Positions 1 through 6,404 of a DNA stretch of 7,851 nt are shown here, one piece after another. Numbering within the stretch: the stretch's first letter is position 1; every line of letters starts with the position of its first letter. The notes under the pieces were generated by a model, which saw only the letters and a list, made by a program, of their open reading frames with translations, made no database searches and was not told the DNA's origin. The position numbers were made by a program, and so were the translations under genes. The stretch covers positions 1 to 7,851 of the forward strand of contig QHOM01000044.1 of the NCBI GenBank assembly GCA_003218785.1, written 5' to 3'. Source of the DNA: Verrucomicrobiota bacterium. Lineage in GTDB: Bacteria; Verrucomicrobiota; Verrucomicrobiia; Chthoniobacterales; UBA10450.

Positions 1-279
1 ATGGACGAGCTGATCTTTCAGGAGTTTAAAGGCACCGGAAACATGGAAATGGTGCTCGACCGGAAAATCAGCGACCAGCGGATTTATCCCGCTGTCGATA
101 TTTTTCTGTCCGGCACGCGGCGTGAAGAGTTGCTGCTGCAACCGTGGGAACTGGAGAAGATCAATCTGATTCGTCGCGGCCTGGCCGGTCATAAACCGGA
201 GGAAGCGATCCAGCGTCTCCTGATGTTTGTTAAGAAATTCCCAACGAACACCGAGATGCTCAAGGGAATTCCGGGTTAA
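1..279 (+). CDS. rho: Transcription termination factor Rho, C-terminal fragment (5' end outside window)
   Basis: Rho is a hexameric RNA-dependent ATPase/helicase that releases RNA polymerase at factor-dependent terminators. The 92 visible residues match the end of the family's ATPase domain: the stretch EEFKGTGNMELxLxRK appears here as QEFKGTGNMEMVLDRK (residues 7-22). It is followed by a R-IYPA-D segment (27-33) and SGTRREELLL (37-46). From my recollection of the E. coli protein, the Arg of SGTR (visible residue 40) aligns with the arginine finger Arg366. The ATG at position 1 is an internal methionine, because the conserved family sequence continues well upstream, so this is a truncated view of a gene of roughly 420 codons or more. 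The gene ends in TAA at 277-279 and converges on glnE. No strong T-tailed terminator follows, only the hairpin at 283-303. Identification is very secure. The unseen Walker motifs and RNA-binding domain cannot be assessed. Confidence 0.96.
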   Translation: MDELIFQEFKGTGNMEMVLDRKISDQRIYPAVDIFLSGTRREELLLQPWELEKINLIRRGLAGHKPEEAIQRLLMFVKKFPTNTEMLKGIPG

Positions 280-282
280 TGG

Positions 283-303
283 ACGCCGGCCTTCAGGCGG
301 TGT
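283..303. other. Hairpin in the rho/glnE convergent gap
   Basis: ACGCC (283-287) pairs with GGTGT (299-303), including one G-T pair. GCC (289-291) pairs with GGC (296-298) around a TTCA loop, with G288 bulged. It lies 3 bases past the rho stop codon and about 80 bases past the glnE stop on the other strand. Neither strand has a T-tract after it, so it is not a classical intrinsic terminator. It may protect 3' ends or be incidental. Confidence 0.35.
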
Positions 304-310
304 TAATGAC

Positions 311-338
311 GTCTTGGGGTACGCGGTCCTGGGGTACG
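311..338. repeat. Short imperfect direct repeat (two 13-nt units)
   Basis: GTCTTGGGGTACG (311-323) recurs as GTCCTGGGGTACG (326-338), 12 of 13 bases identical at a 15-base period. It lies between the convergent ends of rho and glnE and is outside both genes. It is too short to assign to a known repeat family from this window alone. Confidence 0.5.
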
Positions 339-383
339 GTCGCACGCCGACTTCCTCAAATCGCGCCAGGTAATCGCGTGCCT

Positions 384-3125
384 CTACAACTTAACGTGGC
401 GATTGTAGAGCGAATTAATCGTTTCGCGGGCATCGACGTATCTTTGACAGAAAACGCCAAAGCCATCGTCGCCGAAACGAACGGCCAACTTTCGTTGTTC
501 GCTTGGGTCGCTCGGAAGCGCTGAAACGCTTCTGTTCTCATAGCGTCGCAATACAGATTCACAACGACGCAGAAACGCGTAAGCATTTTTGAGATCGGCA
601 ACGTCTGAATCGGTTAGGCGCCCGCGCTCGTGCAGCCGATCGACGGCACGCTCCCAGTTCGACTCCCAGATGTTTTCTCGCATTTGCAGGGCTTGAACGA
701 GAAATTCCGCCTCGATAATCCCGCCGCCTCCCGTCTTTAAATCGAGAAAATCTGATCCGCTTCCACGTTCGCGCCGAATTCGATCGAGCATGTCCTCAAT
801 CCCTGCGTGAAGATCGACATGTTGGCCGGCATCACGCCAGGCGCGTTTTGCGATTTCGATAAACTCGCCTTGCAGTGGCCCTGTAACGGCACGTGCGCGA
901 GTCAGCGCCTGCAATTCCCACGGTTGCGCCCGGTTTGTGTAATACGATTGATAAGTCTCAGGAGAACAAACGAGCGGGCCTTTCTCCCCCTCGGGGCGCA
1001 GCTTGGCATCGAGCACCCAAATATTTCCCTCGGCCGTTGGCTGCGCCATCGTGACGATCAGGTTTTGCGCGGAGCGAATGTCGTCGCCGACGAACAAAAC
1101 GTCCAGATCGGCGCCGTAGCTGATCTCGCGTCCGCCAAATTTTCCGAGCGCGATGATGGTCAATTCCTCGCTTCCAAGCCGCCTGGCCATAAAAAGCAGA
1201 CAGGCTTCGGCCACATCCGAAAGCTCTGCGAAGGTCGCTGCCGGGCTGGCAAGCCCCAGCACGTCGCGCAGGATGATGCGCAACAGTTGCCTCTGCCGAT
1301 ATGCGCGTATCGGGTCGAGATTGCTCGCATCTGGGCCTAACGAATCGAGCCGCCGTAAATTTTCCGCCACCGATCGTGGTTCATCAAATGTTGGGTCCCG
1401 GGTGATGTCTTCCAGAAGTTGCGGCCGGCGAATCAAAAGCTCGCTGGCGAACCGGCTGGCATCGAAAGTTTTTACCAGCAACTCAAGCAGTCGAGGATTG
1501 GTGACGAGAAGCTCGAAGAGCAAACTGCGCAAGCCGTAGGCCTCAACAAAGCGAACAAATTGATTGAGAGTTGCGTCTGGATCCGCCGCTTTCGCGAGCC
1601 ACTCGAGTAAGACTGGCCGCAGCTTACGGAATATTTGGCGCGTCCGCGGCGCGATATGGAAGCCGGTGGGGCCTTGTGCGAGATCCGCAAGTGCCTTGGC
1701 CGCGCGTTTTTGGTCACTAAAAATGTCCAGATCGATTTTGGCTGGTTCGGCACGCGGTTTGGAAATGACCCGTTCAAAAATCGAGCGCACACTGTTCATC
1801 TTTTCGTGCAGCGCCGCGGTGAATCGTTCACCGGACGAAAAACGCAGGCTAAGTGCGAGTCGTCGCAGAGCTTCCGGTTCCTGCGGAACCGTGTGGCTCT
1901 GCTGCTCAGCTTCGATTTGCAAACGATGCTCAACACGCCGGAGAAACCGATACGCCTTGTCGAGCGTCAGCACTTCATCGTGCGGAAGAAGATCCAATTG
2001 GCGAAGACCCCGCAGCGCTTTAAGCATGCTCGCTTCTTGCAGGAACGCATGGTGCGCCCCGTGGATGAGCTGAAGTGCCTGCACCACGAACTCGATTTCG
2101 CGAATGCCGCCGCGGCCGAGTTTGACGTCGCGTTCAAGCTGGTCTGGCCCGACCACGTCGCGCTCGATGCGTCGCTTGATGCTGGCAATCTCATCGAACA
2201 AATCGGGCGTCGTGCTCTTTGGATAAATAAAAGGCTGATGTTGCCGCAGGAATTCATAAGCCAGCTCCCGACTGCCGCCGATTCCGCGCGCTTTGATTAG
2301 TGCGAGGCGCTCCCAAGTTTCGCCGAAACCGGCGTAATAATTTTCCATGCTCTCGAGCGATCGCACGAGTGGCCCAGCCGAGCCTTCTGGGCGAAGGCGA
2401 AGATCGATGCGAAACAGCGAGCCTTCCGGATGAGGGGTCGAGAATGTTTCGAGAATCTTCTTTCCGAGCCGGTTAAAGAACTCGTGATAGGAGAGGTGCG
2501 GCGTGAGCTGGCCTTCGTCGCTGTAGAGAAAAAGAAGATCGACATCCGAGCTGTGGTTCAGTTCGCCGCCCCCGAGTTTACCGAGCGCAAGAATGGCAAA
2601 TGCGGCGCTCGGGGAGCCGTAGCGCTTCCGGAATTCGGCATTCCAATGTTCGAACACGCGGCGGACGCAAATTTCTGCGATTTGCGAAAGCTCCCCGGTG
2701 GTTTCCTCAAGCGGGGCTACGTTCGCAAGTTCGCGAAGGGCGACACGCGTCATCTCGCGGCCTTTCCAGAAACGAAGCGCCGCGAAATTTTCCGCCGAGA
2801 ATGAATCACCAGCTACAATACGAAGTTCGTCAAACATTTCCGCGTAGCCGCGAGAAGCGAGACATACCTCAGGCTGGTGCAACCACAGAAGAATTTCGGG
2901 ACTCCGCGTTAGTCTGGTCGCGCAAATGCTGGAGACTGCCAAAAGATGAAGCAGGGCAGCTTCGCCCAATGGAAATTGCTCGACGACATCAGCAAATGGC
3001 GGCGCCGTTGGCGGCCAGCGTTCGCTAAGTTGGAAAAGGGTAGTTTCAACCTGTGACGGGTTGAGCGATGCGGTCGCTTTTTCTCCGATCCAACGATTAC
3101 CGCGATCCATCGCGCGGAACATCAT
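384..3125 (-). CDS. glnE: Bifunctional glutamine synthetase adenylyltransferase / adenylyl-removing enzyme
   Basis: GlnE attaches AMP to a tyrosine of glutamine synthetase (inactivating it) and removes it by phosphorolysis, in response to glutamine and the PII protein; it acts in the cytoplasm. The 913-residue product is close to the usual ~945. It has the expected duplicated architecture. The N-terminal adenylyl-removing nucleotidyltransferase has GKLGGGELNHSSDVDLLF with metal-binding Asp194 and Asp196, followed by GRGGIREIEF (337-346). The C-terminal adenylyltransferase has GKFGGREISYGADLDVLF with Asp673 and Asp675, followed by a second GGGGIIEAEF (799-808). In that last motif the family more often has D-I-E-F, as I recall it, so E-A-E-F is a mild variant. 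Both catalytic halves therefore look intact. ATG 3125 is the first start after an in-frame TAG seven codons upstream. ATGs at 3122 and 3110 are also possible, and no Shine-Dalgarno sequence decides between them. The gene follows the lipid kinase on the same strand after 195 bp, so it may have its own promoter. Confidence 0.96.
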   Translation of the reverse strand: MMFRAMDRGNRWIGEKATASLNPSQVETTLFQLSERWPPTAPPFADVVEQFPLGEAALLHLLAVSSICATRLTRSPEILLWLHQPEVCLASRGYAEMFDELRIVAGDSFSAENFAALRFWKGREMTRVALRELANVAPLEETTGELSQIAEICVRRVFEHWNAEFRKRYGSPSAAFAILALGKLGGGELNHSSDVDLLFLYSDEGQLTPHLSYHEFFNRLGKKILETFSTPHPEGSLFRIDLRLRPEGSAGPLVRSLESMENYYAGFGETWERLALIKARGIGGSRELAYEFLRQHQPFIYPKSTTPDLFDEIASIKRRIERDVVGPDQLERDVKLGRGGIREIEFVVQALQLIHGAHHAFLQEASMLKALRGLRQLDLLPHDEVLTLDKAYRFLRRVEHRLQIEAEQQSHTVPQEPEALRRLALSLRFSSGERFTAALHEKMNSVRSIFERVISKPRAEPAKIDLDIFSDQKRAAKALADLAQGPTGFHIAPRTRQIFRKLRPVLLEWLAKAADPDATLNQFVRFVEAYGLRSLLFELLVTNPRLLELLVKTFDASRFASELLIRRPQLLEDITRDPTFDEPRSVAENLRRLDSLGPDASNLDPIRAYRQRQLLRIILRDVLGLASPAATFAELSDVAEACLLFMARRLGSEELTIIALGKFGGREISYGADLDVLFVGDDIRSAQNLIVTMAQPTAEGNIWVLDAKLRPEGEKGPLVCSPETYQSYYTNRAQPWELQALTRARAVTGPLQGEFIEIAKRAWRDAGQHVDLHAGIEDMLDRIRRERGSGSDFLDLKTGGGGIIEAEFLVQALQMRENIWESNWERAVDRLHERGRLTDSDVADLKNAYAFLRRCESVLRRYENRSVSALPSDPSEQRKLAVRFGDDGFGVFCQRYVDARETINSLYNRHVKL

Positions 3126-3172
3126 GCGGATTTGGCCGAAAGACTAGACACCGGTCCCAAAATCGCTGAGAA

Positions 3173-3265
3173 GGTGGATCGGCGCTCGGTCGCGCGATGT
3201 TAATTGTTAAAAATGGTGCCCAAGGCGCACTATTTGGCATTGACCAAGGGACTGCTCGATCCACC
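3173..3265. repeat. Widely spaced 9-bp inverted repeat upstream of glnE
   Basis: GGTGGATCG (3173-3181) is the exact reverse complement of CGATCCACC (3257-3265), with 75 bases between the arms. In the minus-strand transcript the arms could close a larger domain that encloses the small hairpin at 3216-3230. A 9-bp match in a spacer of this size could arise by chance, so the structure is only suggested. Confidence 0.35.
3209..3230 (-). terminator. Weak candidate intrinsic terminator after the lipid kinase gene
   Basis: Read on the minus strand, GTGC (3230-3227) pairs with GCAC (3219-3216), with one more C-G pair inside a one-base bulge and a CTTG loop. Two bases later comes a run of five Ts (3213-3209). 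It lies about 90 bases beyond the lipid kinase stop and some 80 bases before the glnE start. The stem is short and imperfect, so termination would be partial at best. Confidence 0.3.
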
Positions 3266-3320
3266 CCATCGCATTCCGAGCTATTCTTGAGACCGCCCCT
3301 CATTGGCGCAGCGCGCTCGC

Positions 3321-4193
3321 CTACGACGAAGGGAGAGGTGCCAAAACGCGGAGCGCTTTTTCCTTGATTTGGAAGTCAACCGGGCAATTTCCGGCCAGCT
3401 CGCCGTCGAGTTCCACCGGAACATCCTGCTCGCTTGTTATGCGCAAGCGCCGGGTCTGGAAATATTCAATCTCAGGGACTCGAATGTGCGAACTGAACAC
3501 TACGTCCTGCAGATATTTGATGATTTCGAGATAACCGAGCCTCTTGAAGACGACTACATCAATTAACCCGTCGTTGATGAGCGCGTGCTTGAAAAATGGA
3601 AAAGGCCCGCCGTAAAGACGCCCATTTCCAATGAGAACAAACGATCCTTCCTTAACAGAAGCATCCTCCGATTCGATGGAAAGCTTCGGCGGCTGCCGTG
3701 CGGCAATCTGCGCCGCGGAGATGAGATAGCTGAGCGGACCGAAACTTCGTTTGAAAGCGAGGCTGGTTTCCTTGACGACTTGTGCGTCGAATCCCACGCC
3801 GGCGAGTTGGACGAAGTATTTCCCGTTTGCGCTCGGAAGATCGACAAGGCGCACGTTGTTGTCCTGAATCACATCCCAGCAAAGCTCGAGATTATGCGAT
3901 GGCAGGCCAAGCTCCGTGGCAAAGACGTTCACTGTGCCGATCGGGAGCAGTCCCAACGCGATTTTGCTTCCGGCGAGGCCATTGACCACTTGATTAGCCG
4001 TTCCATCGCCGCCAGCAGCAACGATTTTTTCGAATCCCTCCTCGACAGCCTGACGGGCGAACACCTCTGCTTCGCCGGAACTCGATGTAGTGCGTACGGG
4101 GCAGCCCCGGGCGATCGATTCGACACGTTCCTGCCAGGAATTCGCCTGTTCGTTACCTGCAGCTGGGTTGAAAATGACGACTGTGTTCTTCAC
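3321..4193 (-). CDS. Diacylglycerol kinase-family lipid kinase (DagK/YegS type)
   Basis: The protein belongs to the DagK catalytic family, which phosphorylates lipid hydroxyls with ATP (diacylglycerol to phosphatidic acid in DgkB-type members; other lipids in YegS/sphingosine-kinase relatives). The 290 residues match the usual ~290-310. Visible signatures are the N-terminal NPAAG (9-13), the nucleotide-binding GGDGT (61-65) and LLPIGTVNVFA (82-92). C-terminal hallmarks are the NGRLYGGPFPFFKHA segment followed by INDGLIDVVVF, and a late ELDGE before the final β-strands. There is no signal peptide or membrane segment, so it is probably cytosolic or membrane-peripheral. The start is GTG at 4193, giving MKNTVVIFNP, the normal family N-terminus; no Shine-Dalgarno sequence precedes it. 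It is divergent from the AsmA-like gene, 61 bp away. The exact lipid substrate cannot be read from sequence, so no gene symbol is given. Confidence 0.92.
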   Translation of the reverse strand: MKNTVVIFNPAAGNEQANSWQERVESIARGCPVRTTSSSGEAEVFARQAVEEGFEKIVAAGGDGTANQVVNGLAGSKIALGLLPIGTVNVFATELGLPSHNLELCWDVIQDNNVRLVDLPSANGKYFVQLAGVGFDAQVVKETSLAFKRSFGPLSYLISAAQIAARQPPKLSIESEDASVKEGSFVLIGNGRLYGGPFPFFKHALINDGLIDVVVFKRLGYLEIIKYLQDVVFSSHIRVPEIEYFQTRRLRITSEQDVPVELDGELAGNCPVDFQIKEKALRVLAPLPSS

Positions 4194-4254
4194 ACGACAA
4201 GGTAAGAGAGGGCTTTGATCTTTTCTTCAAACTCACACTGCGTAACGTCTTCGC
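4194..4254. promoter_or_regulatory. Divergent intergenic region between lipid kinase and AsmA-like genes
   Basis: These 61 bp must hold the start signals for at least one, probably both, divergent transcription units. The best minus-strand match is TTGAAG (4230-4225), a 17-base spacer, then TCTTAC (4207-4202), ending 8 bases before the GTG of the kinase. The -10 element is poor. On the plus strand TTGATC (4215-4220) could be a -35, but no good -10 lies at the right spacing. No ribosome-binding site is visible on either strand. The region's role is inferred from gene orientation; the hexamers are weak. Confidence 0.4.
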
Positions 4255-5829
4255 GTGAGACAATTGCGCCGGATTGCATTGATTGTTTTAGGGGTCGTGA
4301 TTGCGCTCGGCGCGATTGTCTTGATCGGCGTGAACCTGTATGTGCAATCGCAGGGCACACAAGCGAAGATTCAGCAGGAATTGAGTCGCCGGCTCGGCAC
4401 CGCGCTGGAGATTCGCCGCATGAGCGTGACGCCGTGGGGCGGACTCGAACTGAGCGGCATTACAATTGCCCAGACCTCGGCGGCGAGCCCAAGTCATTTC
4501 CTTGAAGCAAGAACATTTCGTCTGCGTGTTCGTTTCCTCTCGCTCTTTTCGCGACGCCTCGTGATCAAAGAAGTCTCGCTCGTCAATCCAAACATAGTCT
4601 GGCTGCAAGACGCGAAAGGAAAATGGAGATTGCCCGGTTCACGAGAAAAACAAGGGCCGACTGTTTCGGGAAACCAGGTGCCAAGTATCTCCGAGTTGCC
4701 GGCGGCAGGCGAGCCCGCCCGGCAGGCTGCCTCTCCTGCCACCGCCTCCACGCCACCTTATCTTCCCTCCCCAGCTCGAGCGACGGTAGATCAATTCCCG
4801 AAACGGCAACCGAGGTTAGCGATGGCTCCGGAGGTTCAACGTGTCAGTATTAAGGACGGCAATTTCAACTTTCTCGATCGCTCCGGTGCAATGCTCGCGA
4901 GTTTTACGGGCGTGGATTTTCGTACCAGCATACGCAGCGCCGCGGCGCTTCATGGCGATGCAAAGGTCGCAAAAATTTCGTTACGGGACCGCTTTTTTCT
5001 GGAGCAACTGCAATCTCCGCTTCGCTACGAACCCGATGTGCTGGAGCTTTCGAAAATATCCGCGCGCGCGGGGGGCGGCGAGATCAACGGCTATTTTGCC
5101 ATGCAACCGGAAGCTGAGGATTCCCCCTTCACTACGAGGGTGACGTTTCGCAATGTGCTGGCCGATCAGATTGTCGCGGACGCGGGCGGCCCGAAAGGAA
5201 TGGTGCAGGGCAAACTGGAGGGAAATTTCGAAGCTTCTGGGAAAACCGCCGATCCCGATGCGCTGATTGGAAAAGGCGAGATTTTCCTCCGTGATGGGCG
5301 GGTACAGCAATATAGCCTGCTTGTGTTGCTTGGAGAGATCCTCCAGATCGAAGAGCTAAGGGAGCTCCATCTTGAGCAGGCCCAGGCAAAATACCATGTG
5401 AGCCCTGGGCTGGTGACGATCGACGAACTGATCTTGCGTTCGCCGAATATTCGCCTCTCGGCATCGGGTGCGGTCGGGTTTAACGGCAAGCTGAAACTCG
5501 ACTCTCAGCTCGCGATCAACGAAAGAATTCGCAGCCAGCTTTTCAAAGCCATTCGCCAGAATTTTCAACCAATCAATGAGCCGGGTTATTTTGCTCTCGA
5601 TTTTCAGGTGGGCGGCAGCATCGATCGACCGAGCACAAATTTGATGGATAGGCTGGTCGGCCGCGATCTCAGCAGTATGATTAATAGCTTGTTTGGCGGC
5701 GGAAAAACAGAACGATCAAAGAAGAAAAAGAAACGTACCGAAGAGCTGCCCCCGGCCGCCGCCTCGCCTTCTGCTGCCCCGGAAGAGCCGCCGCAGCAGC
5801 CCGCGGCAACGCCAGTGTCATCACCATGA
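4255..5829 (+). CDS. AsmA-like membrane-anchored envelope protein
   Basis: The protein has an N-terminal signal anchor: basic residues (RQLRR, 2-6), then a hydrophobic span at about 7-28, with the rest predicted periplasmic. The beginning of the mature region (SRRLGTALEIRRMSVTPWGG, with a short β-rich stretch after) and the C-terminal part are typical of AsmA/DUF748-type proteins: GKGEIFLRDGRV (340-351), then LLVLLGEIL, and a β-strand series ending near residue 450. AsmA, TamB and YhdP relatives form long lipid-binding grooves and are implicated in outer-membrane assembly and phospholipid transport. At 524 residues it is a small member. Two low-complexity parts stand out: a Pro/Ala-rich linker at about 143-182, and a tail with a five-lysine run (about 489-493) followed by Pro/Ala/Glu/Gln-rich sequence. 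The start is GTG 4255; an in-frame TAA at 4243-4245 excludes a longer form. The gene heads a cluster, its TGA overlapping the rsmD ATG. Family assignment is good; specific function is unknown. Confidence 0.85.
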   Translation: MRQLRRIALIVLGVVIALGAIVLIGVNLYVQSQGTQAKIQQELSRRLGTALEIRRMSVTPWGGLELSGITIAQTSAASPSHFLEARTFRLRVRFLSLFSRRLVIKEVSLVNPNIVWLQDAKGKWRLPGSREKQGPTVSGNQVPSISELPAAGEPARQAASPATASTPPYLPSPARATVDQFPKRQPRLAMAPEVQRVSIKDGNFNFLDRSGAMLASFTGVDFRTSIRSAAALHGDAKVAKISLRDRFFLEQLQSPLRYEPDVLELSKISARAGGGEINGYFAMQPEAEDSPFTTRVTFRNVLADQIVADAGGPKGMVQGKLEGNFEASGKTADPDALIGKGEIFLRDGRVQQYSLLVLLGEILQIEELRELHLEQAQAKYHVSPGLVTIDELILRSPNIRLSASGAVGFNGKLKLDSQLAINERIRSQLFKAIRQNFQPINEPGYFALDFQVGGSIDRPSTNLMDRLVGRDLSSMINSLFGGGKTERSKKKKKRTEELPPAAASPSAAPEEPPQQPAATPVSSP

Positions 5830-6404
5830 GAGTGATCGCCGGCAGCGCCGGCGGCGTCCGCTTGGCAGTTTCAAAGCGCGGTGTTCGACCGACAATGGAC
5901 CGGGTCAAAGCCGCCATCTTTTCCAGTCTGGGCGATACAATCATCGGCGCGAGCGTTCTCGATCTTTTCGCCGGGAGCGGCGCGCTGGGAATTGAAGCGC
6001 TCAGCCGGGGCGCGTCTTCGGTTCTCTTTGTAGAAGAAGATCGACAGTCAATTGAAGTCATCCAGAAAAATCTCGCCAAAACACGATTAGAAGGGTGCGT
6101 TCGACGGCAGGACGTTTTCGATTTCCTCCGGATCTCTTCCGGCATTGCAAAATTCCACGTCGTCTTTGCCGATCCGCCGTATGAGAAAATAAAATCTGGT
6201 GAGCGCTTCACCGGAACGCTCCTGACAAACAAAGCGCTGGTGCAACTGCTCGAGCCGGATGGAGTTTTCATTTTAGAAAAGCGGTCTGCTGAAGCTCTTT
6301 CTGAAATGAAGCTTTGGCGTGTGGTCCGTCAGAAAGCATACGGCGCTACCGAAATCCTCTTTCTATCCGCAGTCCGAAATCAGAAATCCACCATCCAGCA
6401 GTGA
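5826..6404 (+). CDS. rsmD: 16S rRNA (guanine-966 N2)-methyltransferase
   Basis: RsmD methylates N2 of G966 of 16S rRNA (E. coli numbering) in the small subunit, using S-adenosylmethionine. The 192 residues compare with 198 in E. coli. The N-terminus MRVIAGSAGG, then RPTMDRVKAAIFSSL (21-35), is the family's characteristic opening. The Rossmann-fold SAM-binding motif VLDLFAGSGALGIEALSRGA occupies 44-63, the acidic Glu70-Glu71-Asp72 follows on the next strand, and the catalytic DPPY is at 116-119. ATG 5826 overlaps the TGA of the AsmA-like gene (ATGA), and its own TGA overlaps the waaA GTG, so translation is likely coupled in both directions. There is no Shine-Dalgarno sequence, which fits initiation by reinitiating ribosomes. 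The last ~12 residues (AVRNQKSTIQQ region) lie beyond the conserved fold and are encoded by a small GAAATC repeat. Confidence 0.95.
   Translation: MRVIAGSAGGVRLAVSKRGVRPTMDRVKAAIFSSLGDTIIGASVLDLFAGSGALGIEALSRGASSVLFVEEDRQSIEVIQKNLAKTRLEGCVRRQDVFDFLRISSGIAKFHVVFADPPYEKIKSGERFTGTLLTNKALVQLLEPDGVFILEKRSAEALSEMKLWRVVRQKAYGATEILFLSAVRNQKSTIQQ
6376..6388 (+). repeat. Two-copy GAAATC heptamer-period repeat at the 3' end of rsmD
   Basis: GAAATC occurs at 6376-6381 and again at 6383-6388 with a 7-base period. Flanking bases (TCC before, C after) suggest a degenerate YNGAAATC-type simple repeat. It lies in the coding frame of the poorly conserved RsmD tail, about 13 bases before the waaA start. Two copies alone could be chance. 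Confidence 0.4.

Larger units (their letters stand above)
3126..3320 (-). other. Spacer between lipid kinase gene and glnE
   Basis: This 195-bp non-coding spacer forms the leader of glnE and the trailer of the lipid kinase gene on the minus strand. It holds a 9-bp inverted repeat (3173-3181 / 3257-3265), a small hairpin with a T-run (3209-3230) and an AT-rich patch at 3198-3214 containing two GTTAA units. I could not find a convincing sigma-70 promoter: TTGGGC at 3223-3218 and TTAACA at 3203-3198 (minus strand) are only 14 bases apart. The 68-codon open frame across it (3303-3097) runs into glnE and resembles nothing known. Confidence 0.5.

Noticed and set aside
279..524. 81-codon plus-strand frame whose ATG overlaps the rho TAA
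   Set aside because: More than half of it is antisense to the conserved glnE C-terminus, the product resembles nothing, and there is no ribosome-binding site. The overlap with the rho stop is probably chance.
807..2804. Several long plus-strand open frames (up to 221 codons, e.g. 1635-2300) opposite glnE
   Set aside because: They are shadows of the glnE codon usage: low-complexity Arg/Ser-rich products without family features, opposite a continuous conserved protein.
3097..3303. 68-codon minus-strand frame covering the glnE leader
   Set aside because: It overlaps the glnE start out of frame and has no ribosome-binding site or recognisable content. An upstream leader peptide is conceivable but unsupported.
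3585..4205. 206-codon plus-strand frame opposite the lipid kinase
   Set aside because: The minus strand encodes the GGDGT and GTVN motifs of a full-length kinase; the opposite frame shows no family features.
5681..6271. 196-codon minus-strand frame opposite the AsmA-like tail and rsmD
   Set aside because: It lies opposite the unambiguous SAM-binding and DPPY motifs of RsmD, and its product is Ser/Arg-rich with no recognisable domain.
6314..6400. Longer waaA form starting at ATG 6314
   Set aside because: The extra 29 residues fall within rsmD in another frame and do not resemble the WaaA N-terminus. GTG 6401 gives the normal membrane-anchor start and a GTGA junction.
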